In this document: one piece after another, positions 8,480 through 17,033 of the stretch
How the letters are laid out: the number at the start of each line of letters is the position of its first letter
How positions within the stretch are numbered: the first letter of the stretch is position 1
Origin: Qipengyuania proteolytica
Lineage (GTDB): Bacteria; Pseudomonadota; Alphaproteobacteria; Sphingomonadales; Sphingomonadaceae
NCBI RefSeq assembly: GCF_019711565.1
Contig: NZ_JAIGNN010000001.1
Span: forward strand, 1,364,001-1,428,000
Direction of reading: 5' to 3'
Length of the DNA: 64,000 nucleotides
The notes under the pieces: generated by a model
Told to the model about the DNA's origin: nothing
Database searches by the model: none
Seen by the model: the letters and a program-made list of their open reading frames with translations, nothing else
Made by a program: the position numbers and the translations under genes

Positions 8480-9458
8480 GCGGGACGATCTGGGCCTGCG
8501 CCGCCTCGATCGCAAGGCCGGGATCGGTCTCGACGCGCACGGGTCGCGCGGTTCGACGTTCGAGCTCGGCGAGCCAGTCGGGCTTGAGCTTGGCCTTCAC
8601 GGCAGGGTGGACCGTCAGCAGCGTGACGCCCGGACCCTCGACCATCTCCGCCCGCCGCAGCGCCATTCGCGCCGCCATGCCGACGCGCGAGGTGGCGAAC
8701 CGGTGGAGGAGGGAAGGGCCTTCGAGGCGCGAGACCAGCTGCACGAGGCCGAAACCGTTGATCGCCGTGCGCTCCATGGGACGTTTTCCCAGCGCCTTCT
8801 GCAGCGCCTGATCGAATTCCTTGCGCGGCACCTTGTCGCCGAGCGTCGGGAAGTCGATCACGACCTGGCCGCCGATATCGAACAGGTCGAGACCGCGAAC
8901 CAGCGGTTCGATCGATGCATGGGCGAGCCTGATGGGTGTCAGTGTCCCATCCACGTCCACCACCGTCATCGCCGGCGTCACATCGAAAAGGAGCGACCCG
9001 TTCTCGAAAGCGATCTCGCGGGTCGCTGCGGAGACCCACACGTCTTCCCACAGCCCGGACGGAAAGCGCCGCACCACCCGCCCGGTTTCGAATGCGTCGC
9101 GCGGTCTATCCGTTCGCGTCCCGCCATGCAGACCGACCTCAACGAGCCGGCCTTGCGCACGCTTGAAGCGCCCCCTTTCGGAGATGGCGTCGCGCTTCAC
9201 CTGCACGTTGATCTCCATTCCTTCCGAAAATTCGGGCGGGATGTTGTCGATCAGGATTTGCGTCCCGTCGCCAAGTTGGGCCGTTCCGCGGTCGCTGGAC
9301 ATTGTTCGATGCACCAGCGTGGCCCGCAGGACCTTCCCGGCAGGCAGGTCGCCCGGCCAGCGCAGCTTCGCCGCCAGCACCTCGCCCTTGTCGACCAGCA
9401 GCGCGCGCTGCTCGCCGATGCCCTGCTCGACGAGCCACTCGGGCCCGGCGTCAGGCAA
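8472..9458 (-). CDS. Ribonuclease E/G family protein
   Basis: A 328-residue RNase E/G-type endoribonuclease for RNA processing or decay. The catalytic Mg2+-binding acidic blocks are present as VVDVDGTLTP and GGQVVIDFPTL. It is well short of RNase G (about 490 residues): the N-terminal S1 part is reduced and the zinc-link/small domain is degenerate or missing, which is the short form seen in sphingomonads. I place the start at TTG 9458, in the overlap with the end of maf (TTGCCTGA), because the sequence MPDAGPEWLVEQGIGEQRA then fits the family; the frame stays open to 9593 but there it only shadows maf. It overlaps maf by 8 bases and yacG by 8 bases. Confidence 0.85.
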   Translation of the reverse strand: MPDAGPEWLVEQGIGEQRALLVDKGEVLAAKLRWPGDLPAGKVLRATLVHRTMSSDRGTAQLGDGTQILIDNIPPEFSEGMEINVQVKRDAISERGRFKRAQGRLVEVGLHGGTRTDRPRDAFETGRVVRRFPSGLWEDVWVSAATREIAFENGSLLFDVTPAMTVVDVDGTLTPIRLAHASIEPLVRGLDLFDIGGQVVIDFPTLGDKVPRKEFDQALQKALGKRPMERTAINGFGLVQLVSRLEGPSLLHRFATSRVGMAARMALRRAEMVEGPGVTLLTVHPAVKAKLKPDWLAELERRTARPVRVETDPGLAIEAAQAQIVPHD

Positions 9459-10026
9459 TCGGGAACCCCGCCGCCTTGAGCAGCGCGCGGGTCTCGTAGA
9501 GCGGCAGGCCGACGACGCCCGAATGGCTGCCCTGGATACGGCTGATGAGGCCCTCGGCAATGCCCTGGATGGCATAGCCGCCGGCTTTGCCATGCCATTC
9601 GCCGCTGGCGAGATAGGCGTCGATTTCCTCAGCCGAGAGGCGCTTGAATAGCACCACCGTCTCGCTCAGCCGTTCGCGCAGAGAACCGTCGACCGCGCGC
9701 AAGGCGATGGCGGACAGGACGCGATGGCGGCGCCCGGACAGCAGCTCGAGGCATGTGCGCGCCGTTGCCTCGTCCTCGGCCTTAGGCAGGATGCGACGGC
9801 CCGCTGCAACGACCGTATCGCCCGCTAGCACGAAGCCTTCGCTGGAAGCAGCCGCCTCCGCCTTCTCGCGCGCCATGCGTTTGGCATAGTCGCGCGGCAG
9901 CTCGCCCTTGTGCGGGGTTTCGTCGATATCGGCGGGATTGATCGCGTCGGGCGTCACGCCGAGGCGCGCGATCAGTTCGCGCCTGCGGGGACTTGCCGAT
10001 GCGAGGATGAGCTTGGGCGAACCCAC
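9451..10026 (-). CDS. maf: Maf-type nucleoside triphosphate pyrophosphatase
   Basis: A 191-residue house-cleaning pyrophosphatase that hydrolyses non-canonical or modified nucleotides (dTTP/UTP or 7-methyl-GTP type). It shows the signature ASASPRRRELI near residue 10, GDTVV for the catalytic Asp, and GYAIQGIAEGLI plus GSHSGVVGLPL in the C-terminal half. It sits 18 bases after infA and overlaps the RNase gene. Which Maf subfamily (YhdE or YceF) is not resolved from motifs alone. Confidence 0.93.
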   Translation of the reverse strand: MGSPKLILASASPRRRELIARLGVTPDAINPADIDETPHKGELPRDYAKRMAREKAEAAASSEGFVLAGDTVVAAGRRILPKAEDEATARTCLELLSGRRHRVLSAIALRAVDGSLRERLSETVVLFKRLSAEEIDAYLASGEWHGKAGGYAIQGIAEGLISRIQGSHSGVVGLPLYETRALLKAAGFPIA

Positions 10027-10044
10027 GGAAAGCCCGGCGCCCGT

Positions 10045-10302
10045 TTACTGCGGGCCGGGGCCCTGGCCCGGGCCGCCACGGCCGGGCATGAAGCGGTAGG
10101 TGATGCGCGCCTTGGTCAGGTCGTAGGGCGTCAGTTCGCACAGCACCTCGTCGCCCACCAGCACGCGAATGCGGTTCTTGCGCATCTTGCCGGCGGTGTG
10201 GCCCAGCACTTCATGGCCGTTTTCAAGCTCTACCCGGAACATCGCGTTCGGCAGCAGCTCGACTACCTTGCCGCGCATTTCGAGGAGTTCTTCTTTGGCC
10301 AT
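10045..10302 (-). CDS. infA: Translation initiation factor IF-1
   Basis: IF-1 binds the ribosomal A site during initiation. The protein is an S1/OB fold opening with [19 protein letters not shown] and containing [20 protein letters not shown]. It is 85 residues against the usual 72; the extra C-terminus is a Gly/Pro-rich tail ([12 protein letters not shown]), a feature seen in sphingomonad IF-1. It is first in the infA-maf-RNase-yacG run and is divergent from the TonB receptor gene, across 224 bases. Confidence 0.97.
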   Translation of the reverse strand: MAKEELLEMRGKVVELLPNAMFRVELENGHEVLGHTAGKMRKNRIRVLVGDEVLCELTPYDLTKARITYRFMPGRGGPGQGPGPQ

Positions 10303-10526
10303 GCAGTCTGTCTATCCGTAAATTGCTGTAGTTGCGTGGCGGCGGCCTTTAGCGGGAAGCCTGCCAAAAGGGAAGCCTCGGCGCGCACCCGTCTTCTCCG
10401 ACGAACGGCCGACAGCGCTCGACCTGTTACAAACCGCGACCGGAACCCCGGTTGCGCTCGGGTTTTCAACCTGCAACGGCTGCCTCCGCTGGGGGCGGCC
10501 TGTTTCTATGTGACGAAGGTATTCCC

Positions 10527-13274
10527 TTGCAAAAGCTTCTCCCTCTCGCCGTATCGATGACTGCCCTCGGCTGGGCTTCGCTGGCACAGGCGCAGGACGT
10601 CTCGCAGCAGCCGCCGGCCGACACGCCCGACGCCGAGGAGCCGACGCTGGACCCGGGCACCATTGTGGTCACCAGCACGCGCATCAAGGGGCAGCTGATC
10701 GTCGACCAGCCGCCGGTCGCGGAATACGATGCGGAAGATATCGCGGCGTTCGGCGGCAGCTCGATTGCCGACATCCTCTCGGCCATCGAACCTGCCAGCG
10801 GCAGCGCACGCGGCGATCGCGGGGGCGGGCGGCCGGTCTTCCTCATCAACGGCATTCGCGTCTCGAGCTTCCGCGAGTTCAATCGCTACCCCCCCGAAGC
10901 CGTCGCCAAGGTCGAGGTTTTCGCCGAGGAAGTGGCGCAGCGCTTCGGCTTCTCGCCCGACCAGCGCGTGGTCAACATCGTGCTCAAGGACGATTTCAGC
11001 TCGCTCACTGCCGAAGTCGAGTTCGAGATGCCGGCCGATGGCGGCTATTCGCGCAACGAACAGGAACTGGGGTACCTCAAGATCGCCAATGGCGCGCGGC
11101 TCAATTTCAACCTCGACGTGGAGGACGCCAGCCTGCTGACCGAGGCAGAGCGCGGCTTCGTCGTCACTTCGACCATTCCCGGCATCGACGATGTCGCGCC
11201 CTTCCGCAGCCTCGTGTCCGACACGTCGGAGATCGAGGGCACTGCCAATTACGCGCGCGCCTTCATCGACAGCGGCGCGTCGATCAGCCTCAACGGCACG
11301 GTGACGCGCTCGGAAAGCCTCGGCCTTTCGGGCCTGCGCGATGTCGGCGGAACGATCGCGCCGCTCGAGACGCGCCAGACCACCGACAGCTACGCCTTTG
11401 CGGGCGGCTACAACCGCAATATCGGCGACTGGCAGGCGACCTTCACCACCGATGTCGTGCGCGCGCTGACCGAGACCGAGATCGACCGGCGCGATGCCGC
11501 GGGCTTCGACATCGCCAACAGCAACACCTGGACGATCACGAACAAGGCGACCTTCACCGGTTATCCGATCGACCTGCCTGCGGGCGAAGTTTCGGTCGCG
11601 ATCGATCTCGGCCTCGACTGGAGGCGCATCGACAGCGACGACACGCGCACCGACACAAGCTTCCAGGGCACCCGCCGCCGCCTGCGCAGCGGGGTCAATG
11701 TGAACATCCCCATCGCCGAGCGCGGCGGGGCCTGGGGCGCAATCGGCGGTCTCAGCCTGAACCTCTCCGGCGGTGCCGAGGACCTGTCCGATTTCGGGGC
11801 GCTGCGGGACTGGACGGCGGGCCTCAACTGGTCGCCGTTCGACAACCTCAACCTCCAGGCGACCCGTATCTGGCGCGAGGTCGCGCCGAGCCTGTCGAAC
11901 CTCGGGAGCCCGCGGGTCGAGACCTTCAACGTGCCCGTGTTCGACTTCGCGACGGGGCAGGACGTGTTCGCGACGATCGTGTCCGGCGGTAACCCCAATC
12001 TCGTGGCTGAAACGCAGGCCGACTGGAAGTTCGGCGCGAACTGGGAACTGCCGTTCTGGGAGAACACCCGGTTCCAGGTCGATTACGCGATCAACAAGTC
12101 CGATGATGTGACCCTGTCGAGCCCGAGCTTCAGTGCAGCCTTCGAAAGCGCCTTTCCCGACCGCGTGACGCGCGATCCGGGTGGCGACCTGCTGGCCATC
12201 GACCGGCGGCCGGTGACCCTGTTCGAGACGCGGAGCCGGACGCTCAGTTTCGGCCTCAATACCCGCGGAACGGTTGGCAAGGCGTCCGAAGGCGGCGGAC
12301 GGGGCGAGGGCGGGCGCGGCGGTGCAAGTGGTCCGCCCGCGGGTGCCGGTGAACGGCGGGGCCGCCCGGGTGGTGCGGGCGGTTTCGATCCGGCGCGGAT
12401 GCAACAGATGCGCGCGCAGTTTTGCGAAGCGCCGGACGGCCAGCAGCCCGATCTTTCGCAATTGCCCGAACAGATGCGCGCGCGGCTCCTCGGCCCGGAC
12501 GGCCAACCCGATCCTGAAAAGGTGGCGCAGGCGCGCGAGCGGTTCTGCAGCGCCGAGAATAGCGAGCGGTTCGCGGCTATCCGCACCGCGATCTGCGCCG
12601 ATCCGCCGAACCTCGATGCGCTCCCGCCGCAGATGCTGGAGCGACTGAAAGGGCCGGATGGCGAAATCGACCAAAACCGCCTTGCGCAGATGCGTGAGCG
12701 GATGTGTGCGGCCGACGGAGCGCAGGCGGGCGGCCCGCCGCAGCGCGGCGGGGGCGGGCGCGGCGGCTTCAGTCCGTTCGGTCGCGGCGACAGTTCGCAA
12801 GGCCGCTATTTCGTCAGCCTCAACCACACGATCAATCTCGAGAACGAGGTCTTGCTCGCGCCGGGCGGGCCATTGTTCGACCAGATCGACGGGCAGGTGA
12901 TCGGCGGAGGGGCGATCTCACGCCACAGCACCCGGCTCGAGGGTGGTCTCTTCTGGGGCGGTTACGGGCTGCGGCTGACCGGCCGATATGAAGGCGAGGC
13001 CGTCGTGCGTGGCAGCGGCCTGCCGGGCAGCAGCGACCTGTTCTACGGCGATCTCGCCACCGTCGATCTGCGCGTCTGGGCGACGCTGGGCGAGGTGTTC
13101 AAGCGCGACGAAGGCTGGATGAAGGGCCTGCGCGTGGCCCTCGTGTTCGACAATGTATTCGATGGGAAGCGTCGCGTGGTCGACGAGGACGGCAGTGTGC
13201 CCGACGCGTTCGATCCGCGCAGGATCGATCCGGTCGGGCGCTATCTTGGCATCGACATTCGCAAGCAGTTCTAG
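10527..13274 (+). CDS. TonB-dependent receptor-like outer-membrane protein with Cys-repeat insert
   Basis: A 915-residue outer-membrane protein. An N-terminal signal peptide ends at AQA-QD; the plug domain follows (IVVTSTRIKG, then DILSAIEPASGS, VFLINGIRV and VFAEEVAQRFGF), then a long beta-barrel. The C-terminus LGIDIRKQF ends in Phe as expected for BAM substrates. Between residues about 585 and 755 there is a Gly/Arg/Pro-rich insert holding tandem Cys-bearing units of about 40 residues (see findings), after which the barrel resumes. The start is inferred as TTG 10527, since it directly precedes the signal peptide and has GAAGG eight bases upstream; frame upstream to 10452 is non-homologous. 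The substrate is unknown; no siderophore or sugar genes lie nearby. Confidence 0.85.
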   Translation: MQKLLPLAVSMTALGWASLAQAQDVSQQPPADTPDAEEPTLDPGTIVVTSTRIKGQLIVDQPPVAEYDAEDIAAFGGSSIADILSAIEPASGSARGDRGGGRPVFLINGIRVSSFREFNRYPPEAVAKVEVFAEEVAQRFGFSPDQRVVNIVLKDDFSSLTAEVEFEMPADGGYSRNEQELGYLKIANGARLNFNLDVEDASLLTEAERGFVVTSTIPGIDDVAPFRSLVSDTSEIEGTANYARAFIDSGASISLNGTVTRSESLGLSGLRDVGGTIAPLETRQTTDSYAFAGGYNRNIGDWQATFTTDVVRALTETEIDRRDAAGFDIANSNTWTITNKATFTGYPIDLPAGEVSVAIDLGLDWRRIDSDDTRTDTSFQGTRRRLRSGVNVNIPIAERGGAWGAIGGLSLNLSGGAEDLSDFGALRDWTAGLNWSPFDNLNLQATRIWREVAPSLSNLGSPRVETFNVPVFDFATGQDVFATIVSGGNPNLVAETQADWKFGANWELPFWENTRFQVDYAINKSDDVTLSSPSFSAAFESAFPDRVTRDPGGDLLAIDRRPVTLFETRSRTLSFGLNTRGTVGKASEGGGRGEGGRGGASGPPAGAGERRGRPGGAGGFDPARMQQMRAQFCEAPDGQQPDLSQLPEQMRARLLGPDGQPDPEKVAQARERFCSAENSERFAAIRTAICADPPNLDALPPQMLERLKGPDGEIDQNRLAQMRERMCAADGAQAGGPPQRGGGGRGGFSPFGRGDSSQGRYFVSLNHTINLENEVLLAPGGPLFDQIDGQVIGGGAISRHSTRLEGGLFWGGYGLRLTGRYEGEAVVRGSGLPGSSDLFYGDLATVDLRVWATLGEVFKRDEGWMKGLRVALVFDNVFDGKRRVVDEDGSVPDAFDPRRIDPVGRYLGIDIRKQF

Positions 13275-13286
13275 GTGCGAAGCGGC

Positions 13287-14075
13287 CTAGTGCAGGCGTG
13301 AGCGCGGAAAAGCGATATTCGCAAAGCCGCGCGGGCTGAACTTCTTCCATTCGCCTTCGGCCTGTGCGAGCCGGTCTGCGATGGCGTAGAGCACTGCCGG
13401 GTTAACGCCGAGGCCGACATGGCTCGCGATCACTTCGATGTTCTCGCATTCGGCGTGGTCGTCCGCCTGCACCGAACCGCGCCAGTGAACCACGCCGTCG
13501 GCCTTGGTCAGGATGGAAGTGGTCGGCACGGGCGGTGCCTTGGCGAGGTCCCGGAAGTTGCCTTCGCGAATGGGCTCCGGCTCGCGGCCGTTCAGATATT
13601 CGAACAGGCGGCGGGCATTGGTGTGGTTGCGATCGTCGCTGATCGGGCTGCCGAGGCTGATGACCATGCGGACCTTTTCGGGCGCCAGCTTGGCGAGCTC
13701 GCGCGCGAACACGCCGCCCAGGCTCCAGCCGACGATCGAGATCTTGCCGCCGGTGCGTTCGTGGAGGGTGTCGACGCCGGCCATCATCGCCGAGATGCGG
13801 GCATTGTCGACCCGCACGTTGCGCCCGAGATTCCAGCCCACCGCATCGTAACCGAGCCGTTCGAGCATGGCGCGCAAGGGGCCGGTCGAGACGTCGGAGG
13901 CCATGAAGCCGGGCAGGACGAGCACGCCGTGGCCGTCGCCCTGCGGCAAGCGCGAGAGCAGCGGGCGCAGCGCGTAGAAGCTGGCGAGCTCGCCCATGGC
14001 ACGGCCCGGTTCGGTCAGCGCGAGCAATGCGTGCGGCGGCCGGGCTTCGGCTTGGATCTTGGTCATGGCGGTCAT
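13287..14075 (-). CDS. Alpha/beta hydrolase
   Basis: A 262-residue serine alpha/beta hydrolase. The nucleophile elbow is GWSLGG (after KISIVG), the early HG-type segment is LVLPGFMASD, and the late histidine is in ASHVGLGVNP. The Asp of the triad is probably in the TKADGVVHW block. Its ATG overlaps the stop of the WS/DGAT gene (ATGA), so the two are translationally coupled. This pairing suggests a lipid ester substrate, for instance acylglycerol or wax ester turnover, but that is inference. Confidence 0.85.
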   Translation of the reverse strand: MTAMTKIQAEARPPHALLALTEPGRAMGELASFYALRPLLSRLPQGDGHGVLVLPGFMASDVSTGPLRAMLERLGYDAVGWNLGRNVRVDNARISAMMAGVDTLHERTGGKISIVGWSLGGVFARELAKLAPEKVRMVISLGSPISDDRNHTNARRLFEYLNGREPEPIREGNFRDLAKAPPVPTTSILTKADGVVHWRGSVQADDHAECENIEVIASHVGLGVNPAVLYAIADRLAQAEGEWKKFSPRGFANIAFPRSRLH

Positions 14076-15703
14076 GTCTTGGAAGTTCCTTTCCCCTTAC
14101 GGGCAGCCGGATTACGGCTGGCGACCCGTTTCGTGCCCCCCTTGGCGGGTTTTGCGGGCGTTCTGGTTTTGGCTGCCGCCTGCTTCTTTGCGGCAGGCTT
14201 CTTGGCTGTCGGCCCCTTCTTGGGGGCGGCCGGCTTCGGCGCGGCTTTGCTCGCGGCGGGTTTCTCGGCCGGCGCGGATAGCGCGGCCTTCGCGGCGTCG
14301 CGCAATTCGGTGAAGCTGTCCTCGATGCACTGGATGTAGAATTCCGGATCCGGCAGCAGCTCGCGGCAGGCGGTAAAGCTGATCGTGGCCTCGTCGGTGT
14401 AGCTCTGCACGACATGGCCGAGGCCCATCCCGTCGGTCAGGCAGACAAGGCCCATCTGGCTCTCCAGCCGCGCGCCGCAGGAATAGATCGGCACCGGCGG
14501 ACCGGGCACGTTGGTGACGACGGTGGTGAAGACCGGGCCGACCCCGCGATCGGCGAGGCCGAGGCGGGTGTAGAGCTGCGCGCCGAGGCTCATCCACAGC
14601 GCCGGGCTGACCTTGCTCGCTTCGGTCATGTTCCGCGCGCCCATGGCGTCGGTCATCGCCTTCGAGTTCTTCGTCCGGTCGTGACAATAGCGCAGCCGTT
14701 CCAGCGGATCCTCGATATGCGTGCCGAGCGGCGCGACCATCGCGGCGACCTGGTTGCCCATGTCGCCCTTCTCGTCCTTCGAGCGGACGGAGATCGGCGC
14801 CATCGCGGTCAGCGTCTTCTTGGGCAGGTCGTCCTTGGCGAGCAGGTACTTGCGCATCGCCCCGCCGACGATGGCGAGGAAGACGTCGTTGACCTTCGCC
14901 CCTTCGACCGTGGTGCGGATCATCTTGATGTCGGCCAGCGGGACGCTGCGTCCCTCGACCACACGGTGTCCGGAAATCTTGCGGTTGAAGCGCGTCTTGG
15001 GCGCAATCATCTCGCCCGAGACGTCGAATTCCTTGGCGACCATGCCCTTGAGCGCCTTGGCGAGGCCGGGCGCGGCCTTGGCTGCCACTTCGATCTGCTT
15101 GAGCGGGTTGGTGATGGCGTTGAGATAGCTCTTGCCGAGCAGTTCGACCGGATTGGGCACCTTTTCCGGCTTCCACGGATCGGGGCCTTCGGGTGCCAGC
15201 TCGTCGGGGGTAAGCGTGTGCATCGCCTCCAGCAGGTCGACCCCGCTCATCCCGTCGATCGCAGCGTGGTGGACCTTTGTCACCATCGCGAAACTGCCTT
15301 TGGGAATGCCGTCGATATTGTCGAGCCCTTCGACCACGGTGAATTCCCACGGCGGACGGCTGAGGTCGAGCGGGCGGGCGAAGATGCGTGCGGCCTGGAT
15401 GCACAGTTGCCGCCAGTCGCCGGGCTTGGGCAGGGCGATATGGCGGACGTGGTATTCGAGATCGAAATCCGGGTCCTCGATCCAGTAGGGATAATCGAGA
15501 TCGAACGGCACGCGCACCAGCCGCTGGCGGATCGTGCGCGAGAGCTGCATACGGCTCTCGAAGAAGGCGAGGATGTCCTTGAAGCGGACGAAGCCCCCGG
15601 GCGCGGTTTCAGGGTTGTAGATCAGGATCGAGCCGATGTGCATCGGCGAATTGCGCGTTTCCAGCGCGACGAAGCTCGCATCCATGCCCTGGAGCTGGCG
15701 CAT
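14072..15703 (-). CDS. Wax ester synthase/diacylglycerol acyltransferase (WS/DGAT)
   Basis: A bifunctional acyl-CoA:alcohol/diacylglycerol acyltransferase of 543 residues that makes neutral storage lipids at the membrane. The catalytic HHxxxDG motif is at residues 145-151 (HHAAIDG). The C-terminal family domain includes VTNVPGPPVPIYSCGA and the final helix ends near residue 470. After that a tail of about 70 residues of Ala, Lys and Pro follows, resembling a histone-H1-like tail and not part of the enzyme fold. The start at ATG 15703 gives the family opening MRQLQGMDASFVALET. Cotranscribed with the alpha/beta hydrolase. Confidence 0.92.
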   Translation of the reverse strand: MRQLQGMDASFVALETRNSPMHIGSILIYNPETAPGGFVRFKDILAFFESRMQLSRTIRQRLVRVPFDLDYPYWIEDPDFDLEYHVRHIALPKPGDWRQLCIQAARIFARPLDLSRPPWEFTVVEGLDNIDGIPKGSFAMVTKVHHAAIDGMSGVDLLEAMHTLTPDELAPEGPDPWKPEKVPNPVELLGKSYLNAITNPLKQIEVAAKAAPGLAKALKGMVAKEFDVSGEMIAPKTRFNRKISGHRVVEGRSVPLADIKMIRTTVEGAKVNDVFLAIVGGAMRKYLLAKDDLPKKTLTAMAPISVRSKDEKGDMGNQVAAMVAPLGTHIEDPLERLRYCHDRTKNSKAMTDAMGARNMTEASKVSPALWMSLGAQLYTRLGLADRGVGPVFTTVVTNVPGPPVPIYSCGARLESQMGLVCLTDGMGLGHVVQSYTDEATISFTACRELLPDPEFYIQCIEDSFTELRDAAKAALSAPAEKPAASKAAPKPAAPKKGPTAKKPAAKKQAAAKTRTPAKPAKGGTKRVASRNPAARKGKGTSKT

Positions 15704-15763
15704 TCCGTTCCTTTCCGCGCCACCGGTTCGCCCGTCGGGCAAGTGGCGGCATCCCCTGCGCGG

Positions 15764-15779
15764 CCCGTGTTTTCACGGG
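15764..15779 (-). other. Leader hairpin upstream of WS/DGAT gene
   Basis: A perfect 6-bp stem (15764-15769 with 15774-15779) with a four-base loop lies about 60 bases upstream of the WS/DGAT start. It is AAAA-looped on the minus strand. No T run follows, so a terminator is unlikely; it could be an RNA stability element or chance. Confidence 0.3.
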
Positions 15780-15860
15780 TCCGAAGGGGATCGAGGCTAC
15801 CACAAAGCCGACTCGCGTCAACTTGCCGCCTAGGTCAATGCCTTCCCTAGCGGCGATGCA

Positions 15861-17033
15861 TTATAGCGCGTCGCCGGCGGCCACGCCGCTCGCCCAGGCC
15901 CACTGGAAGTTGTAGCCGCCCAGCCAGCCGGTCACGTCGACGGCCTCGCCGATGGCGTAAAGGCCGGGAAATCGCTTTGCTTCCATGGTCTTGGAGGAGA
16001 GTTCGGCGGTGGATATGCCGCCCACCGTGACCTCCGCCTTGGCGAAGCCCTCGGTGCCGTTGGGGCGGAATTCCCAGCGCTTCAGCCGCTCGCCGGCAGC
16101 GCGCAGGGCCTTGTCGGGCGCATTGCCGAGTTCGGCGGATATGCCCAGCTTTTCGGCAAGGATGTCGGCGAGGCGTGCGGGCAGCGCCTCGCGCAGGAGC
16201 GACTTGAGCGTCGCGCGGGGCGTGTCGCGCTTGGCATCGAGCAGCCATTCCGCAGACCGGTCGGGCAGGAAGTCGATCAGGATCGGCTCGCCGGGAGACC
16301 AGTAGGAGCTGGCCTGAAGGATGGAGGGGCCGGACAGGCCGCGGTGCGTGAACAGTGCCGCCTCGGGAAAACTGGCCTTGCCCGCGCTGGCCACCACCGG
16401 TGCCGATACGCCGGAGATCTCGCGGAACAGCACCTCCTCGCCGCCCAGCGTCAGCGGGACGAGGGCGGGGCGCGGCTCGACCACCTTGAGGCCGAACTGG
16501 CGGGCGAGGTCATAGGCGTAACCGGTCGCGCCCATCTTGGGGATCGACGGCCCGCCGGTCGCGATCACGAGGGCAGGTGCCGTGTGGGTCTCGCGTTGCG
16601 TAACAACCGTGAATGTCCCGTTGTGGGACACTTCGGTCACTTCCTCGCCACAGCGCACCTCGACGCCACCCTTCGCGCACTCTTCCAGCAGCATGTCCAC
16701 GATCTGCTTGGCCGACCCGTCGCAGAACAGCTGGCCGAGCGTCTTTTCGTGCCAGGCGATGCCGTAGCTTTCGACCAGTTCGAGGAAGTCGCGCGGGGTG
16801 TACCGGGCGAGCGCGCTCTTGGCGAAATGCGGATTGGCCGAAAGGTAATTAGCGGGCCCGGCGCCGATATTGGTGAAATTGCAGCGCCCGCCGCCGGAGA
16901 TGAGGATCTTCTTGCCCGGCTTTTCGCCGCGCTCCAGCACCAGCACGCGGCGGCCCCGCTGGCCCGCGCATGCGGCGCACATCAGCCCGGCGGCCCCGGC
17001 GCCGAGGACAATCGCGTCGAAATCCCGGGCCAC
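15861..17033 (-). CDS. NAD(P)/FAD-dependent oxidoreductase, HI0933/YhiN family
   Basis: A 390-residue flavoprotein of the HI0933-like (BaiN/YhiN) family. The FAD-binding Rossmann motif GAGAAGLMCA is near residue 12, followed by LERGEKPGKKILISGGGRCNFTN, the family signature, and the C-terminal FAD-binding block GLYAIGEAVDVTGWLGGYNFQWAWASG. The reaction is uncharacterised for most members; bile-acid-type reductases are a distant precedent. It starts with GTG at 17033, directly abutting the stop codon of the permease gene, so the two form a small operon. Confidence 0.92.
   Translation of the reverse strand: MARDFDAIVLGAGAAGLMCAACAGQRGRRVLVLERGEKPGKKILISGGGRCNFTNIGAGPANYLSANPHFAKSALARYTPRDFLELVESYGIAWHEKTLGQLFCDGSAKQIVDMLLEECAKGGVEVRCGEEVTEVSHNGTFTVVTQRETHTAPALVIATGGPSIPKMGATGYAYDLARQFGLKVVEPRPALVPLTLGGEEVLFREISGVSAPVVASAGKASFPEAALFTHRGLSGPSILQASSYWSPGEPILIDFLPDRSAEWLLDAKRDTPRATLKSLLREALPARLADILAEKLGISAELGNAPDKALRAAGERLKRWEFRPNGTEGFAKAEVTVGGISTAELSSKTMEAKRFPGLYAIGEAVDVTGWLGGYNFQWAWASGVAAGDAL

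Noticed and set aside
12270-12795. Frameshift in the TonB receptor gene
   Set aside because: The Gly/Arg-rich insert looks foreign, but the frame is continuous and the barrel resumes afterwards, so it is an in-frame insert, not an error.
10506-12827. Minus-strand open frame of about 770 codons
   Set aside because: Antisense to the TonB receptor, which has a signal peptide, plug and barrel C-terminus.
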